Origin: Symsagittifera roscoffensis
Taxonomy: Eukaryota; Xenacoelomorpha; Acoela; Convolutidae
Assembly: GCF_963678635.1 (NCBI RefSeq)
Contig: NC_087070.1
Location: forward strand, 16,773,318 to 16,837,317
DNA length: 64,000 bases
Reading direction: 5' to 3'
In this document: in pieces, positions 48,490 through 59,419 of the stretch
Position numbering within the stretch: position 1 is the first letter of the stretch
How the letters are laid out: each line of letters begins with the position of its first letter
Position numbers and translations under genes: made by a program
The notes under the pieces: model-generated
Databases searched by the model: none
Told to the model about the DNA's origin: nothing
Seen by the model: the letters and a program-made list of their open reading frames with translations, nothing else

Positions 48490-49024
48490 AAAACACGACT
48501 ACTCCTTTCAGGGCAAAACCCTGAACGTTCCGACTGCCTTTTAACGTTTATGGAGCGGTAATAACCTTATATAAATTAAATGTAATAAAACAAAATAAAA
48601 TTTTTTTTTTCTAAAACTTGACATTTTTTATGCAAATCATCCCCCCACACGCCATAAAAAGTACAAAGTGATATATTTCGCTCCTAGTAGCAAATCAATT
48701 GTACAAGTAAGCTTCCTTCGACCAATTTGGAACAATTTCTAAGACGGATTAAACCTCCGCTTACACGTTAACAGCGCGAACTACATCGCGCGTTAATTGT
48801 CCCAAATTGGCCAAAATGGTAATCTTTAAACCGCCATAACTTTACAAAAAATAATCACAGGTAAAATATCTTTTCGAACTTAAGCTCAGGACAACAATAT
48901 CTTTCGAATGATTTTTTAAAAATTCCGTCAAAATGGCATGTTAAAAAGCTGAAATTTGTCTGAAGAAAGAAAAACCCACCCCGAGCACAAATATTTCGTT
49001 ATTTTCGTATCGAAAGTCGGAACA
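48490..49024 (-). repeat. R-family repeat, best-bounded minus-strand copy
   Basis: On the plus strand it reads CAGGGCAAAACCCTG (hairpin), ACGTTCCGACTGCC, the reverse of the family core (AATCTCCGC-like, with GCGCGTTAATTGTCCCAAAT), and ends CGAAAGTCGGAAC. It forms an inverted pair with 47,344-47,832. Confidence 0.75.
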
Positions 49025-49490
49025 AAAATTCACGCTTCAAACAAAACCGTAGTTCTGAATTTAGTTTGAAACACAAAAAAGTTTGTTCAAAATACAAAAA
49101 AAAATAGTTCGGCACTTGTCGCGCATTTTTCATAGTATGAATTTTTATGAAGAGTTTTATTAACGTCAAAAACTGTGTCCTCGTTTTTTGTACGTAAAGA
49201 AAAAAACGGTGTTTTTGAAATTTGATTGGCTTGCGCTTTTTCATTAGCTGCAATTGTGAAACTGTTTGACTGGTATTGAATTCAAAAACTATGTTTTTGA
49301 ACGGTTTATAAAAAAGTTATCTTAGTTTCCTTTGGTTATTAAAAGCAGTAAAACTGAAATTCATCTCTGAGAAAACCAAAAGTTTCGGACCATTTTTTTG
49401 CTTCTTGCACAGTAAACCGAAAATTCTTTTTGGTACCAACCAACGGATTGGTTCTGATATGTTGTTGTTTTTAAGCAAAATACAATTGTA

Positions 49491-50205
49491 CAGTGCTGAT
49501 TTAAATTAAACTATCTTATTTTCAAACGCGTTTTTCTCAAATTGGGTTAAGATTAGACAAAAAGTGAAGAAAACAAAAGTTGCTTAGAAGTTCATTAGAA
49601 TTAATATGGTGCCATTTTTTCTCCGAAAATCTCAACAAAAATTTGACCCCAAAAATGGGTCATTTTGGCTTTTTTCAATTAATCAAGAATTACGCTGAAA
49701 CTATTTTGTTAATTGATATGAAAATTATATCACAGGAAGCCTCTTACGCAGCTTAACAAAGTTTAAGAAGGGTTAAATCTCCAAAAAATTGCGCAAATTG
49801 TTTAACATTTGTTTTTAAACAGAGATTCTGGGTTTTATATAGTAAAAATCATATTTATTGACTGTCAAGTAAAAACTTTTTCTCTTATACTGGTTTTTGG
49901 AGATTTAACCCTTCTTAAACTTTGTTGAGCTGCGTAAGAGGCTTCCTGTGATATAATTTTCATATCAATTAACAAAGTAGTTTCAGCGTAATTCTTGATT
50001 AATTGAAAAAAGCCAAAATGACCCATTTTTGGGGTAAAATTTTTGTTGAGATTTTCGGGGAAAAATGGCACCATATTAATTCTGGTGAAATTCTAAGCAA
50101 CTTTTGTTCTCTTCACTTTTTGTCTAATCTTAACCCAATTTGAGAAAAACGCGTTTGAAAATTGCAGTTTTGTTCGTTTTGTCCGGATAATTTAAATCAG
50201 CACTG
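49491..50205. mobile_element. Palindromic Tc1/mariner-type MITE, 715 bp
   Basis: Ends CAGTGCTGATTTAAAT and ATTTAAATCAGCACTG are flanked by TA on both sides. The CAGTGCTG terminus and TA duplication are those of Tc1/mariner elements. The two arms (about 300 bp each) are near-perfect inverse copies around a loop of about 100 bp (49,790-49,895), so a transcript would fold into a long hairpin. No transposase. Confidence 0.9.
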
Positions 50206-51258
50206 TAGTACAATTGTAAATAGCACAAGCAAATCGGCAGATGGTGTAGAGTGATTCATGTTTTAGAAAATGTTCAGGCAAAAGACGAGCTGAAAGGAAA
50301 AGACATGGGGCCTTTTTGGCTGTACCGCCTCTGAATAATGAAATTAACGACATTCAGCAGAATAGCTGAGAATCAACAAAAAGCTGGCAAGAAGATGGCG
50401 CGCCTGAGGTAGTCACTATTGTGTATTGTGGATAGTTTGAACAAAGCAAAATTTTAGACCTGCCGGCTTTTAAAAACAATTATCACTTGGGACTATTTTT
50501 CGGACTGTTTTTATGGGATTGTTTTGTAGTGAATTGGCTTTTCTAACAAAGTATCGTTCCGCCATTTTAACCGCCGCAACTATTTGCACAAACAAGCAGG
50601 GACAGAAATAAACCTATCCTACATTTTAATACATCCATTCATGGTTCAACGAACCTAAAGCTTTTCTTGAGGTGCATTTCGTGCCAAATATGCACCTCAA
50701 ACTTTTAAGGGAAGCGCGCATAAAAACCTATCAAAAATGATCAAAAGTGGTTCAAACAGATTGACAAAAATCTGGAAAACCCCCTCCTTCAAGAAAAATT
50801 TTGATCCAATTCTGTAAACATTTGTCCAAATGTGTTCTGCATTGTAGTATCTCAAAATTTTATAACTGAGCTGTTTCACCCGATATCACGGTAAACCAAA
50901 AACTTTTTGAGAACTATCAACCTTTTGTAAGGCTTAACCAGTTTGCCCATCTCTTGCATGCTGAGATCTCGAAAATTTTGCTGCGGTATGGGGTTTGCTT
51001 TTTTGAAATATTTTCTTTTGCGTGTCATAGAATTGATTGTTTCAATTCTTTCTTCTTTTTTGTTTGGCTTTCTTCCCAGACCTTAAAACTAGTCTGGAAG
51101 AAAAAAGATTCAGAGAAAATTGGTCGGAGTCTTAAATATGTGTCTAATTAACGTTTCATATTGAATCTCGTGTAGCCGAACTGCTAAGCTACTCCAGTGA
51201 CGCTGCCCGCTTGCGAAAAAAGCTTTGTTTTCAAATGCTGTTTTGTATTTGGCAGTAA
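50206..51258. other. Intergenic, no feature recognised
   Basis: Unique AT-rich sequence up to the edge of element R2; short frames only. Confidence 0.5.
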
Positions 51259-52330
51259 TGGAACCATATCTAAACTACATTTTTTTATTGAATATTTTAT
51301 CACTATAAAATATTTAATACTAACCAATCATGATCCATCTAACTAACAACCCACTTATTTGTAAGTGCTGAAATCACTAGTAATTTCAGCACCAGAGCAT
51401 TCTGAATTTAATTTACAGCTTAGTTGCTTCTTCCAAGAGACCAACTCGTAACAAACCAGTATACTCTAGATCTATTGAGACTAAGAGATATAAGAGTAAG
51501 ATTAAGATCGGTATTAAACTAAGAAATTGCACGAATCTATCCGGCCGAAAAAAAGATAGCGTGACGAGCAGACGGTGTACCTTATATGAAATTACTCTAT
51601 GAATTAGACCTTCCGTCCCAACTCATCTGGTGCGACCATAAGTCTCGAATAAGACCTTAAGCAAAAAAATAGTAAATAGTTTAGAACTAACAAAATATAG
51701 ATTAGACTAAGACAAAATCACAAAAATATTATACGACAATAATTTAATTGAAATGTCTCTACGACTCAATAGATCAGAGCCATCATTCCGAACAATACGA
51801 GAACTCCCCGGTATTGGAAGAAGACCTCGGACAAGACACGATCTACAACTACAACGGAACCTAGCCATAAGTTTCATGATCGTACGGCAAAAGCCAACAC
51901 AAAAATTTCATATTTAGAGTTTTTTTAGCAATGAATTTAGTTTTTCATTTGCAGACAAAATTACAGGCGCTAAACCTATTATTGTACAATAACGATTGAT
52001 AAAAAGATCTCTAATCGTTTCTTTAAAACTGCAGTAAAATTGAAAAGATATCTAAAAAGATTGTTTATTGAAAATAAAAAAAAATAGTTAGTAAAAACAC
52101 AAATTGTTAGTAATAATACAAATCATTTCTTCATCTCAGCTTCATCACCTAAACATAACAAGCAAATCATAAAAAATAATATCATCAAAATTAAACCTTT
52201 CTACCAATTAAATTTTATATTACTTTGAAAAGGCCTATTCTAATTTTTACTTTAACCTAAATTAAACCTTTTAAACTAAATAGATCATCAAGGGTTTCTT
52301 TGGATCTCCATTTCATTTTTCTACCAAGTA
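51259..52330 (+). repeat. 5' LTR of element R2 (inner edge not defined)
   Basis: The outer edge is set by the homology break shared with L. Inside are the palindrome, the conserved block at about 51,740-51,910, and AT-rich sequence. Inner boundary and primer-binding site not identified. Confidence 0.55.
51365..51392. promoter_or_regulatory. 28-bp LTR palindrome (R2)
   Basis: Arms GTGCTGAAATCAC and GTAATTTCAGCAC around TA, one mismatch, at the same distance from the LTR edge as in element L. Confidence 0.7.
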
Positions 52331-52795
52331 AATTTTATATCATTAATTAATATCTTGGTCATCAAGGCTTATCCTTGGATCAAATAGAACAATTTTGTTC
52401 TCCCCCACACAGTTAGCATAGTGTCTAACGACCTCAAACGTCGATTCACTATCCAACCCTTTCTACGACTTAGGACTAACAGAAATTTTTCAATAACACT
52501 AACCATTCTAATTAGGATAAACAGTGAAGAACTTCGGTTATTCATCCTTCACTTGATCCCCCCTCCTACCTCACCCAGGATAACACTTAAACTTAGTAAG
52601 TTTAAAATAGTATCTAACGAACTACTTGTGTTCTAATTATACCAAAACCTTGTGGATTGATTTAGTATTCTCCAACCCTTGAACACAATCATTAACCCTA
52701 GGTAAGATTAGGTAAGTTAACACCCTAACTAGGACTAGCCACGAGAAAGTAACAATCATTCTTCGGAATCGATATATGCTTTTCTCTCCAACCCT
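52283..52795 (+). promoter_or_regulatory. Leader with recurring motifs, element R2
   Basis: Two TCATCAAGG...TTGGATC motifs (about 52,283 and 52,359) and three copies of a GAT...TATTCTCCAACCCTT type motif (52,441-52,461, 52,655-52,680, 52,769-52,795) lie in the same order as in L. Confidence 0.55.
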
Positions 52796-52902
52796 AAAAA
52801 ACAAGACCCAAGTTAGGCTAACCCGAAACAATTGGAAGGATAAATAGTTTAAGCACTTTAAAAATCACTAATACAAATATTGCACCAATCGTCCTAAACC
52901 CT

Positions 52903-53358
52903 ATGTCACTAGACAGTTTAGGAAATAAACAAACAATCGTATTACACAACTGTGAAATAAACAACGCAAAAAATGATCTCGTAATCACTCCACACAGACA
53001 GTCAACTGGATATATTAGAACCAAACGACAAACAATCAAACGAAATATTTTAAGCAAACAAAGACAAATTACACGAAAAAGGTTTTCAAAACAAAGAAAC
53101 GCATTTGCCGAATTAGAAACAAGTCATTTACAAGAACTTTATAGATTAAAAGACTCAATAAATAAGAGTTACCCAGTTAAAGATCCAGTATATTTTTCTG
53201 ACTCAGAAACCACATCACACTCATCAATACAAGGAAAACGAAGAACAAAAAACACATACAAAAATAAACCGGTACGAACATACAGTTGGAATCAACCAAT
53301 AAAGCACATAAAAAATTACAAATTGACAGTCATAAAGCACAAAAATGAGTACAAATGA
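52903..53358 (+). CDS. ORF1, 151-residue basic protein upstream of gag
   Basis: Intact frame from ATG 52,903 to TGA 53,358, overlapping the gag ATG (53,345) by 14 nt. The N-terminal part includes IVLHNCEINN and TPHRQSTGYIRTKRQTIKR. A strongly basic centre follows (RQITRKRFSKQRN), then an acidic/Ser motif YFSDSETTS, a second basic patch (GKRRTKNTYKNK), and WNQPIKH. The L copy preserves most of these residues although it has lost its ATG, so protein-level constraint is likely. No family recognised. Position and charge suggest an RNA-binding regulatory or Gag-associated protein; this is inference. Confidence 0.65.
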   Translation: MSLDSLGNKQTIVLHNCEINNAKNDLVITPHRQSTGYIRTKRQTIKRNILSKQRQITRKRFSKQRNAFAELETSHLQELYRLKDSINKSYPVKDPVYFSDSETTSHSSIQGKRRTKNTYKNKPVRTYSWNQPIKHIKNYKLTVIKHKNEYK

Positions 53359-56300
53359 AGAAAGCGAAGATGAAAACTCCTTCCTCCCATTTATAATCAT
53401 TTCCCTCACTGAAGATAGAGGACAAACAAAATTTTGTCAAAAATTAATAGCAAATTTATCTGAAAAAGGAATTAGCCCAAGCAGAGAAATAAAAATTAAA
53501 CGACAAATTGTCGACCACTAACTCAGAGGAATATGTACATTAACACAACAGTACGGAACCTACACCATAGAATTACAGAGTATTCATGCAGTACTTCAAA
53601 CAGACGACGTAGATATCGAATTTTCAAAAGTATTCACAGAATATATAAAAAATATACAACACCACAATTCAAAAAGAGCAAATTCGATATTTACTAATGA
53701 AGTATTTCGAATAATTTATAGCTATTTATCTATATTAGAAAAACCAGAATCCCAAGGAACTTCACCAGATCAAACATCAAAACGTACAACTGTAAGACAT
53801 GAAATCACGATATCTTCCGAATATTTAAATGCAATCCGTGAAAACTTAACCAGTAACGACGTTTCACAAAATGATAAACACGACCTACAAAAAATCTTAG
53901 CATGTTTCATCATAGATTATTTCACACATAATATTGATTTAATCTCACAAGCAAGAAAAACTTTCAGACCCCAAAGTTCAACAGATGATACAGCATTAGC
54001 AGAGGATTCAGATTATGTCTGGGACTCTGAATGGTCTCATACATTATTTATTAAGATACCAACAGATATTTACAGTCAAACCATTGGCACAATTTCTATA
54101 CACAAAGATTATATTAAGAAATGTCCACTCACAACTGATGCAACACCTTTAATTTATAACTCATTTCTACCCGATAGGACAGGAAATAATACTTTAAATT
54201 CAACTGTCATACAACAAGAAATTCTAAATGGAACTAGAAATCTCACACAACGAGATATTCAAACATCATCACATCCCATAAATGAAGAAGTAGTTACCAC
54301 AGTAGTAACAACAGCACAGCAAAGTATCTCACCAATACATCCGAATCTTACAACTCCAAGACCAAAAAATCCAATCTTACCACAAGTAACACTACAGTCT
54401 ACGGTTAAACCAACCATTGAACCAAGATACCCACAAGTGAGCTATCAGCCATTCCGATCCAATGATGAAACCGATTCAAAAACAAAGAACATTCACTAGA
54501 AATAACTTTGCAGAACACAATTATAATTATGTAAATAGACCACAAACATCTAAATCTTTTTGCCCAAATACTCAAAATCATTTATTTCACAAAGACAAAA
54601 TTTTCGGCAACCAATAACAACTTCAGTAAATTCTCATGATTACGCACAACATTCACAAGACCAAAGTGGAAATTATCCATTTTTTGAACAGAGTAAAAAG
54701 AAAGAACAAAACCAAGGTAAACATAATACACCTTATTATACACCTAAGTATTTATCATCAGATGATTATGATTATTATCAACCAGATGTTTTTGCACCAT
54801 ATACACAAGAAAACCGTGCAAAACCACCTCGACCAAATCAAGTATCCCAAAATACAAAACCCAGCTAATACACAAAATCACCAACCATTGCAAACGGAAA
54901 ACCCAACCTTTACACAATCATATCAACCAATACAAAGGCAAAACTCAGTAAACACAAATTATTATCAACCAACGCAAATGCAAAATGAAATCCCATTACC
55001 TTATTACTTACAACAACACGAAATCACAAAATGTCAACTCACAAATTTTTCACAAATGCCAAATGCCGTAGAATCACTACAGATGACTATGAATCCATAC
55101 CTCATGGGTGGATCATCAATACAATCAAACAAGCCATTGATGGTATTCAATGGCACAGATCCTGAATACTCTGTAGAAGATTATTTAAATGCAGTCACAG
55201 CAAATTTAATTTTAAACATAGGACTTGATCCCATAGATACGCCACTTCACCAAAATTGCATACATAGACGTACAGCGTTAATTCAAACCACTTTTGATGG
55301 CGCTGCTCAAAAATGATTTTCAGTTTTACCAATAGAAAAAAAATCAGATTGGAAAAAATTCACACAAAAATTTTCAAAAATGTTTGATTCAGAAAAAAAC
55401 AAACAACATCAAAGAGTTTTATGAAATGAAATTCGTAGACTACCAAATGAAACGATCAAACAACTAGCAGCAAGGATCGAAACGCTAGTCCGAAAAGCAT
55501 ACTCACTAAATACTCAGGATTATAAAAACATAAAATTGACAGAAATTTTAATGATGACTCTAACACCTCAATTACGAAAAAATGCAATTAAAAAGAGAGC
55601 ATCACATCCTTCTTCAATTCGTGAACCAGATTTAGATTTTAGAAAACTAGTAGATAAACTAGAACAAGCAGAAATCACTATGAAACAAGAAGATACAGAA
55701 AATCCCAAGTTACAGTACGTTAATAATATTCAAACAAAAACAACACAAATAAATAATATACATAAATCAGACACAGATTTATCCAAAAAAATCACTGAAA
55801 TCCTAAATATATATGAGAAAAACCAAATTTTAAAGGTAAACCCTCATTTAAAAAATGGTGTAACTATTGCCGAAGATACGGACACAGTATTGCTGAATGC
55901 AGACAAAAACAGCAAGACAATCAAAATAATCCACAAATGTACAAAGAACCAAATTAATCATTCTATCAATACATGAAAAAAGACCAAAATCTACCAAACA
56001 AAAACATTCATAGTAACAAAAGCTCTGGAAAACCACTACCAAGTAGCTCAAATCATTCACGAAATCAATCACCTTATAATTCTAACTACAGAGGTGGGTC
56101 ACCAGATAAAAGAAATTCACGAAATCCCTCACAAAATCGATATAGTCGATCACACAGTACAAATAACCATTACCGAAATAATTATTCATAATCAAACTCA
56201 AACAAACAGAATTACTCGTTTGATACCGGTTCCCATTCACACCCTAGGAATAGGCATTATTCAAAAGATAGATCAAGAAACTCATCATACAATAGACACA

Positions 56301-56840
56301 GAAATTATTCCAACAACAGGAACAGAAGTTACTCAAATAATCGAAATCAACAATATAATAATCGATCACGAAATTACTCAAACAATAGATCAAATCACCG
56401 AAGATCAAATTATAACAATTATCAAAATAGATCAAGAGATAATTCACAAATTAGGAATTCAAGCTATTACAATAGACAAAGAAACTACTCTCAATCACCT
56501 CATAGAAATAACACACGTTATCCAGATTCCCAAAACACATATAGAAGTAATACACCAAAACATCCGAGACAAATAAATCATGTACAAACAACCGATGAAA
56601 CAAATTCAGACTCGCCAAGTATTGATAACACAGTGACTACTGAGTTGCAATTAAATCACATAAACTGTGACTCCACAGACAGTGACAGTGATATAGAAAA
56701 CACACTTTTAGTCAACACGATAGAAGTTGAAAATGATTATGAATCCGTTACATACGAACTAGATTATCATACTAGACCTAGAAATAAAAACATACCAATA
56801 GAACAAAAGAAAAAAAGAAGTAACAACATCACAACAACCT
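53345..56840 (+). pseudogene. gag: gag polyprotein gene (R2), frameshifted
   Basis: ATG 53,345. The N-terminal domain is readable to about 54,500, with a TAA at about 53,520 and then a frameshift. The linker frame is 54,560-54,868. The capsid region at about 54,960-55,430 has NGTDPEYSVEDYLNAV and ends with TGA codons at 55,314 and 55,423. The region following runs through RREPDLDF-like and Glu-rich parts. The knuckle CNYCRRYGHSIAEC (55,859-55,900) is out of frame with what precedes. The Asn/Arg/Ser/Tyr-rich tail (NRSRNYSNNRSNHR) reaches about 56,570, and an acidic stretch reaches about 56,840. Compared with L, the N-terminal domain lacks the 18,220 deletion and there is a single knuckle. Confidence 0.85.
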
Positions 56841-56969
56841 GAAAAAGAACAAACATCGTGTTCTAGTACAAATCACATTTACCAGAATATACCAAAAGAA
56901 CCACCAAAAGAAAAAATTTGGACTATTCCCTTTCTCCTAGAAAGTCCAAAAAGTAAAGATTTTCAACCA

Positions 56970-57410
56970 CCTGACCTTGAAATAGGTTTTTTAATAGACT
57001 CTGGAGCAGAATCAAATATCATCAATATTCCAACTTGGAATGAAATCGAAATCCTACACCCAAGACTAACACCCATAAAAACAACAAGTAGACAACCCTG
57101 ACAAATTATGGAAAAATTCAACTTTTCCTTGTTCCCACTAAAACAATGGAACAAAATAAACTTCTCAAAAAACCATTTAAACAAATATTCCATATCACAG
57201 ATATAAAACACAATATTGTTGGAACTCCATTCATCACAAAGTATATACCAACTAATCATATATTAGATAGTAAAATTAATATAAAAGATAAATATACAAA
57301 ATTGCAAAACACCGCTTTAACATTCTTCCAAAGAATGAACAAACAACCACCATTCTTTTCAAAATTTTGTCCCATCTATTATAAAGAAAGAAAACATCTC
57401 AAACCATTAT
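56970..57410 (+). pseudogene. pro: Aspartic protease (R2)
   Basis: The active site DSGA is at 56,998-57,009 in the context LIDSGAESNIIN. A TGA at about 57,099 and a frameshift precede the C-terminal part (HITDIKHNIVGTPFITKY) read from about 57,146. This frame continues to TAA at 57,410. Same place and motifs as in L. Confidence 0.82.
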
Positions 57411-57672
57411 AAGGTTATATTTTTGAATTTCCGATAAAACAAGTTCACCAGTACGACAAAAATCTAAATCGACATAATCTCTATATGTCAGACTTTGAAT
57501 TTAGACCAATTCACAAACTTTTTAGAGTAACCATTTCATCCAAAAAATACATGAAAAACTCAAATTCCGATACTATTTCTCTATATGTGTATAACAATTC
57601 ATCATACAAAATCACCTTACCTTTAGGCCTCTTAGGATATTGCGAAACTAATGCAAAGAAGTAGCATACAGA

Positions 57673-58740
57673 GTGAATAATATATTACAACTACTAGATA
57701 TACGTCACTCAACAATCCTCGATGAAGAACTATCAATAAACAATTTAACAATTAATGACAAAAGAAACACAGAATATTTCATAAAAACACATTATTTTAA
57801 ACCAACATTCAAAATATCACACTATACAGAACAACAACAAAAATTCTTGACAATGTTCAATTTTCAACACTCCCAATTAACACAGAATGAATTTGAAAAA
57901 TTAGCCAATTTTCTTTTAAAATATTCAAAAGTTTATGCAACATCTAAATTTGACATTGGAAAAATAAATTCACAACTACATTTACCATTGAAACCTGACG
58001 CAGTTTTCAAAAAACAAAGAGCAAGTAAAATACCAATTCATTTACATGACAAAGTTAATAGTTTACTTGACATTCTAGAACGATACGAAATTATATCTCC
58101 AGTAAATGAAGAAGAACAGCCAAAAGTAAACACCTCTATTAACCCTGTTATTATCCTTGCCAAAGGAAAATCATTAAAAATAGTTCTAGACGCTAGATAC
58201 CTCAATTCACTAATTGATGAATCCAAATGTAATTGGCCAATAGAACCAATTCTATTAATTTTAACTAAAATAAACGGTAAATATTTCACAACTGCAGACA
58301 TGAATAGTGCATATAACCAAATGCCACTAGATAAAAAATCACGACGACTGACACAATTCGTTATTGAAAATCAACAATACGAAATTGATAGATTATTCTA
58401 TGGTATATCCATAGGACCAGCAGCTTTCTCAGCCTTCATGAGTAAATTTTTTAGATCCCCCATAATTAGTAAAAATGCAATCAGGTATTTAGACGATGTT
58501 TTCATGCAATCACAAACAAAAGATGAAATGTTCACAGTTCTAGAAAAATATCATCAATTTTTACAGAACGAAAACATGGAAGCAGCCCCAGATAAATCAC
58601 ATTTTTTCTTAACACGCGTAAAACTTCTTGGACACATCATAGAAAAAGACACTATAACCCCACTGAAATCACAAAATGATGCAATTCAAAAACTCCAACC
58701 ACCAACAAATAAAAAAAAAACCAAGAATTTCTTGAAATAA
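57673..58740 (+). CDS. pol: Reverse transcriptase core (R2), uninterrupted 355 codons
   Basis: Fingers LKIVLDARYLNSLID; first Asp in TTADMNSAYNQ; palm IDRLFYGISIGPAAFSAFM; active site YLDD (58,486-58,497) in IRYLDDVFMQSQ; thumb FFLTRVKLLGHIIEKDTITP. These are motifs of Ty3/Gypsy RT in the right order and spacing. The frame starts after a TAG at about 57,664 (first start-like codon GTG), so it is the middle of a once longer pol frame. It ends by a frameshift in a poly-A run (KKKTKNFLK, where L has KKKIQEFLG). The best-preserved pol domain of the window. Confidence 0.92.
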   Translation: MNNILQLLDIRHSTILDEELSINNLTINDKRNTEYFIKTHYFKPTFKISHYTEQQQKFLTMFNFQHSQLTQNEFEKLANFLLKYSKVYATSKFDIGKINSQLHLPLKPDAVFKKQRASKIPIHLHDKVNSLLDILERYEIISPVNEEEQPKVNTSINPVIILAKGKSLKIVLDARYLNSLIDESKCNWPIEPILLILTKINGKYFTTADMNSAYNQMPLDKKSRRLTQFVIENQQYEIDRLFYGISIGPAAFSAFMSKFFRSPIISKNAIRYLDDVFMQSQTKDEMFTVLEKYHQFLQNENMEAAPDKSHFFLTRVKLLGHIIEKDTITPLKSQNDAIQKLQPPTNKKKTKNFLK

Positions 58741-58759
58741 TAAATTTCTTAAGTAAATA

Positions 58760-59400
58760 CGTATAAAAAAAGCAATTATACTTACGACCATTTTATAACA
58801 TTCTTAGACAACAAAATAAGTTTGAATGGACAAAAGAACATCAAACACATTTTGAAGAAATCAAAAAACTTCTCACTGAACAGATTTCAATTACAAACCC
58901 AGATCCAAACCAACCATTTTATGCAATGTGCGATGCTTCAAATTTTGGCATCGGAGCAGCATTATTACAATCCCACAGTAGAAAAAATAAGATGAATCTT
59001 ATATCAACAAACTCTCGCCTATTTACACAAGCTGAATTACGACTCTCTACCCTTATGAGAGAGTGCACAGCTATCATACCTACTTTAACGGAATATGAAT
59101 TTTTAATACTTGGATCCAAACAACCAGCAGTTTTGTTTACAGACCATAAACCTATCATATTTCTTTTTACACAAAAATCAAATCCAGAGTTTATAGATTT
59201 CAGAGTTTTTTACACAGAGTTTATAAATTTCAACTAATTCTAATGAAATTTCCAAACTTACACTTAGTATGGACAGCAGGAAAAAACCTTGCACTACCTG
59301 ATACTCTTAGTAGAAATACACCATCTGAACTATTAACGAGAAAAACAACAGTTGAAATACCACAAAACATAAAATTTATCTCGCCAAAGACGAAACTTCA
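58760..59400 (+). pseudogene. pol: RNase H (R2)
   Basis: CDASNFGIGAALLQ from 58,929, STLMREC, then TDHKPIIF. A short insertion/duplication of TTTATA-type sequence near 59,190-59,235 breaks the frame. The closing WTAGKNLALPDTLSR motif follows at about 59,270. Homologous to 11,489-12,093. Confidence 0.88.
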
Positions 59401-59419
59401 CCACAATTAGAATGTAAAT

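Noticed and set aside
52818-53057. Minus-strand 79-codon hydrophobic frame over ORF1
   Set aside because: Antisense of the conserved ORF1.
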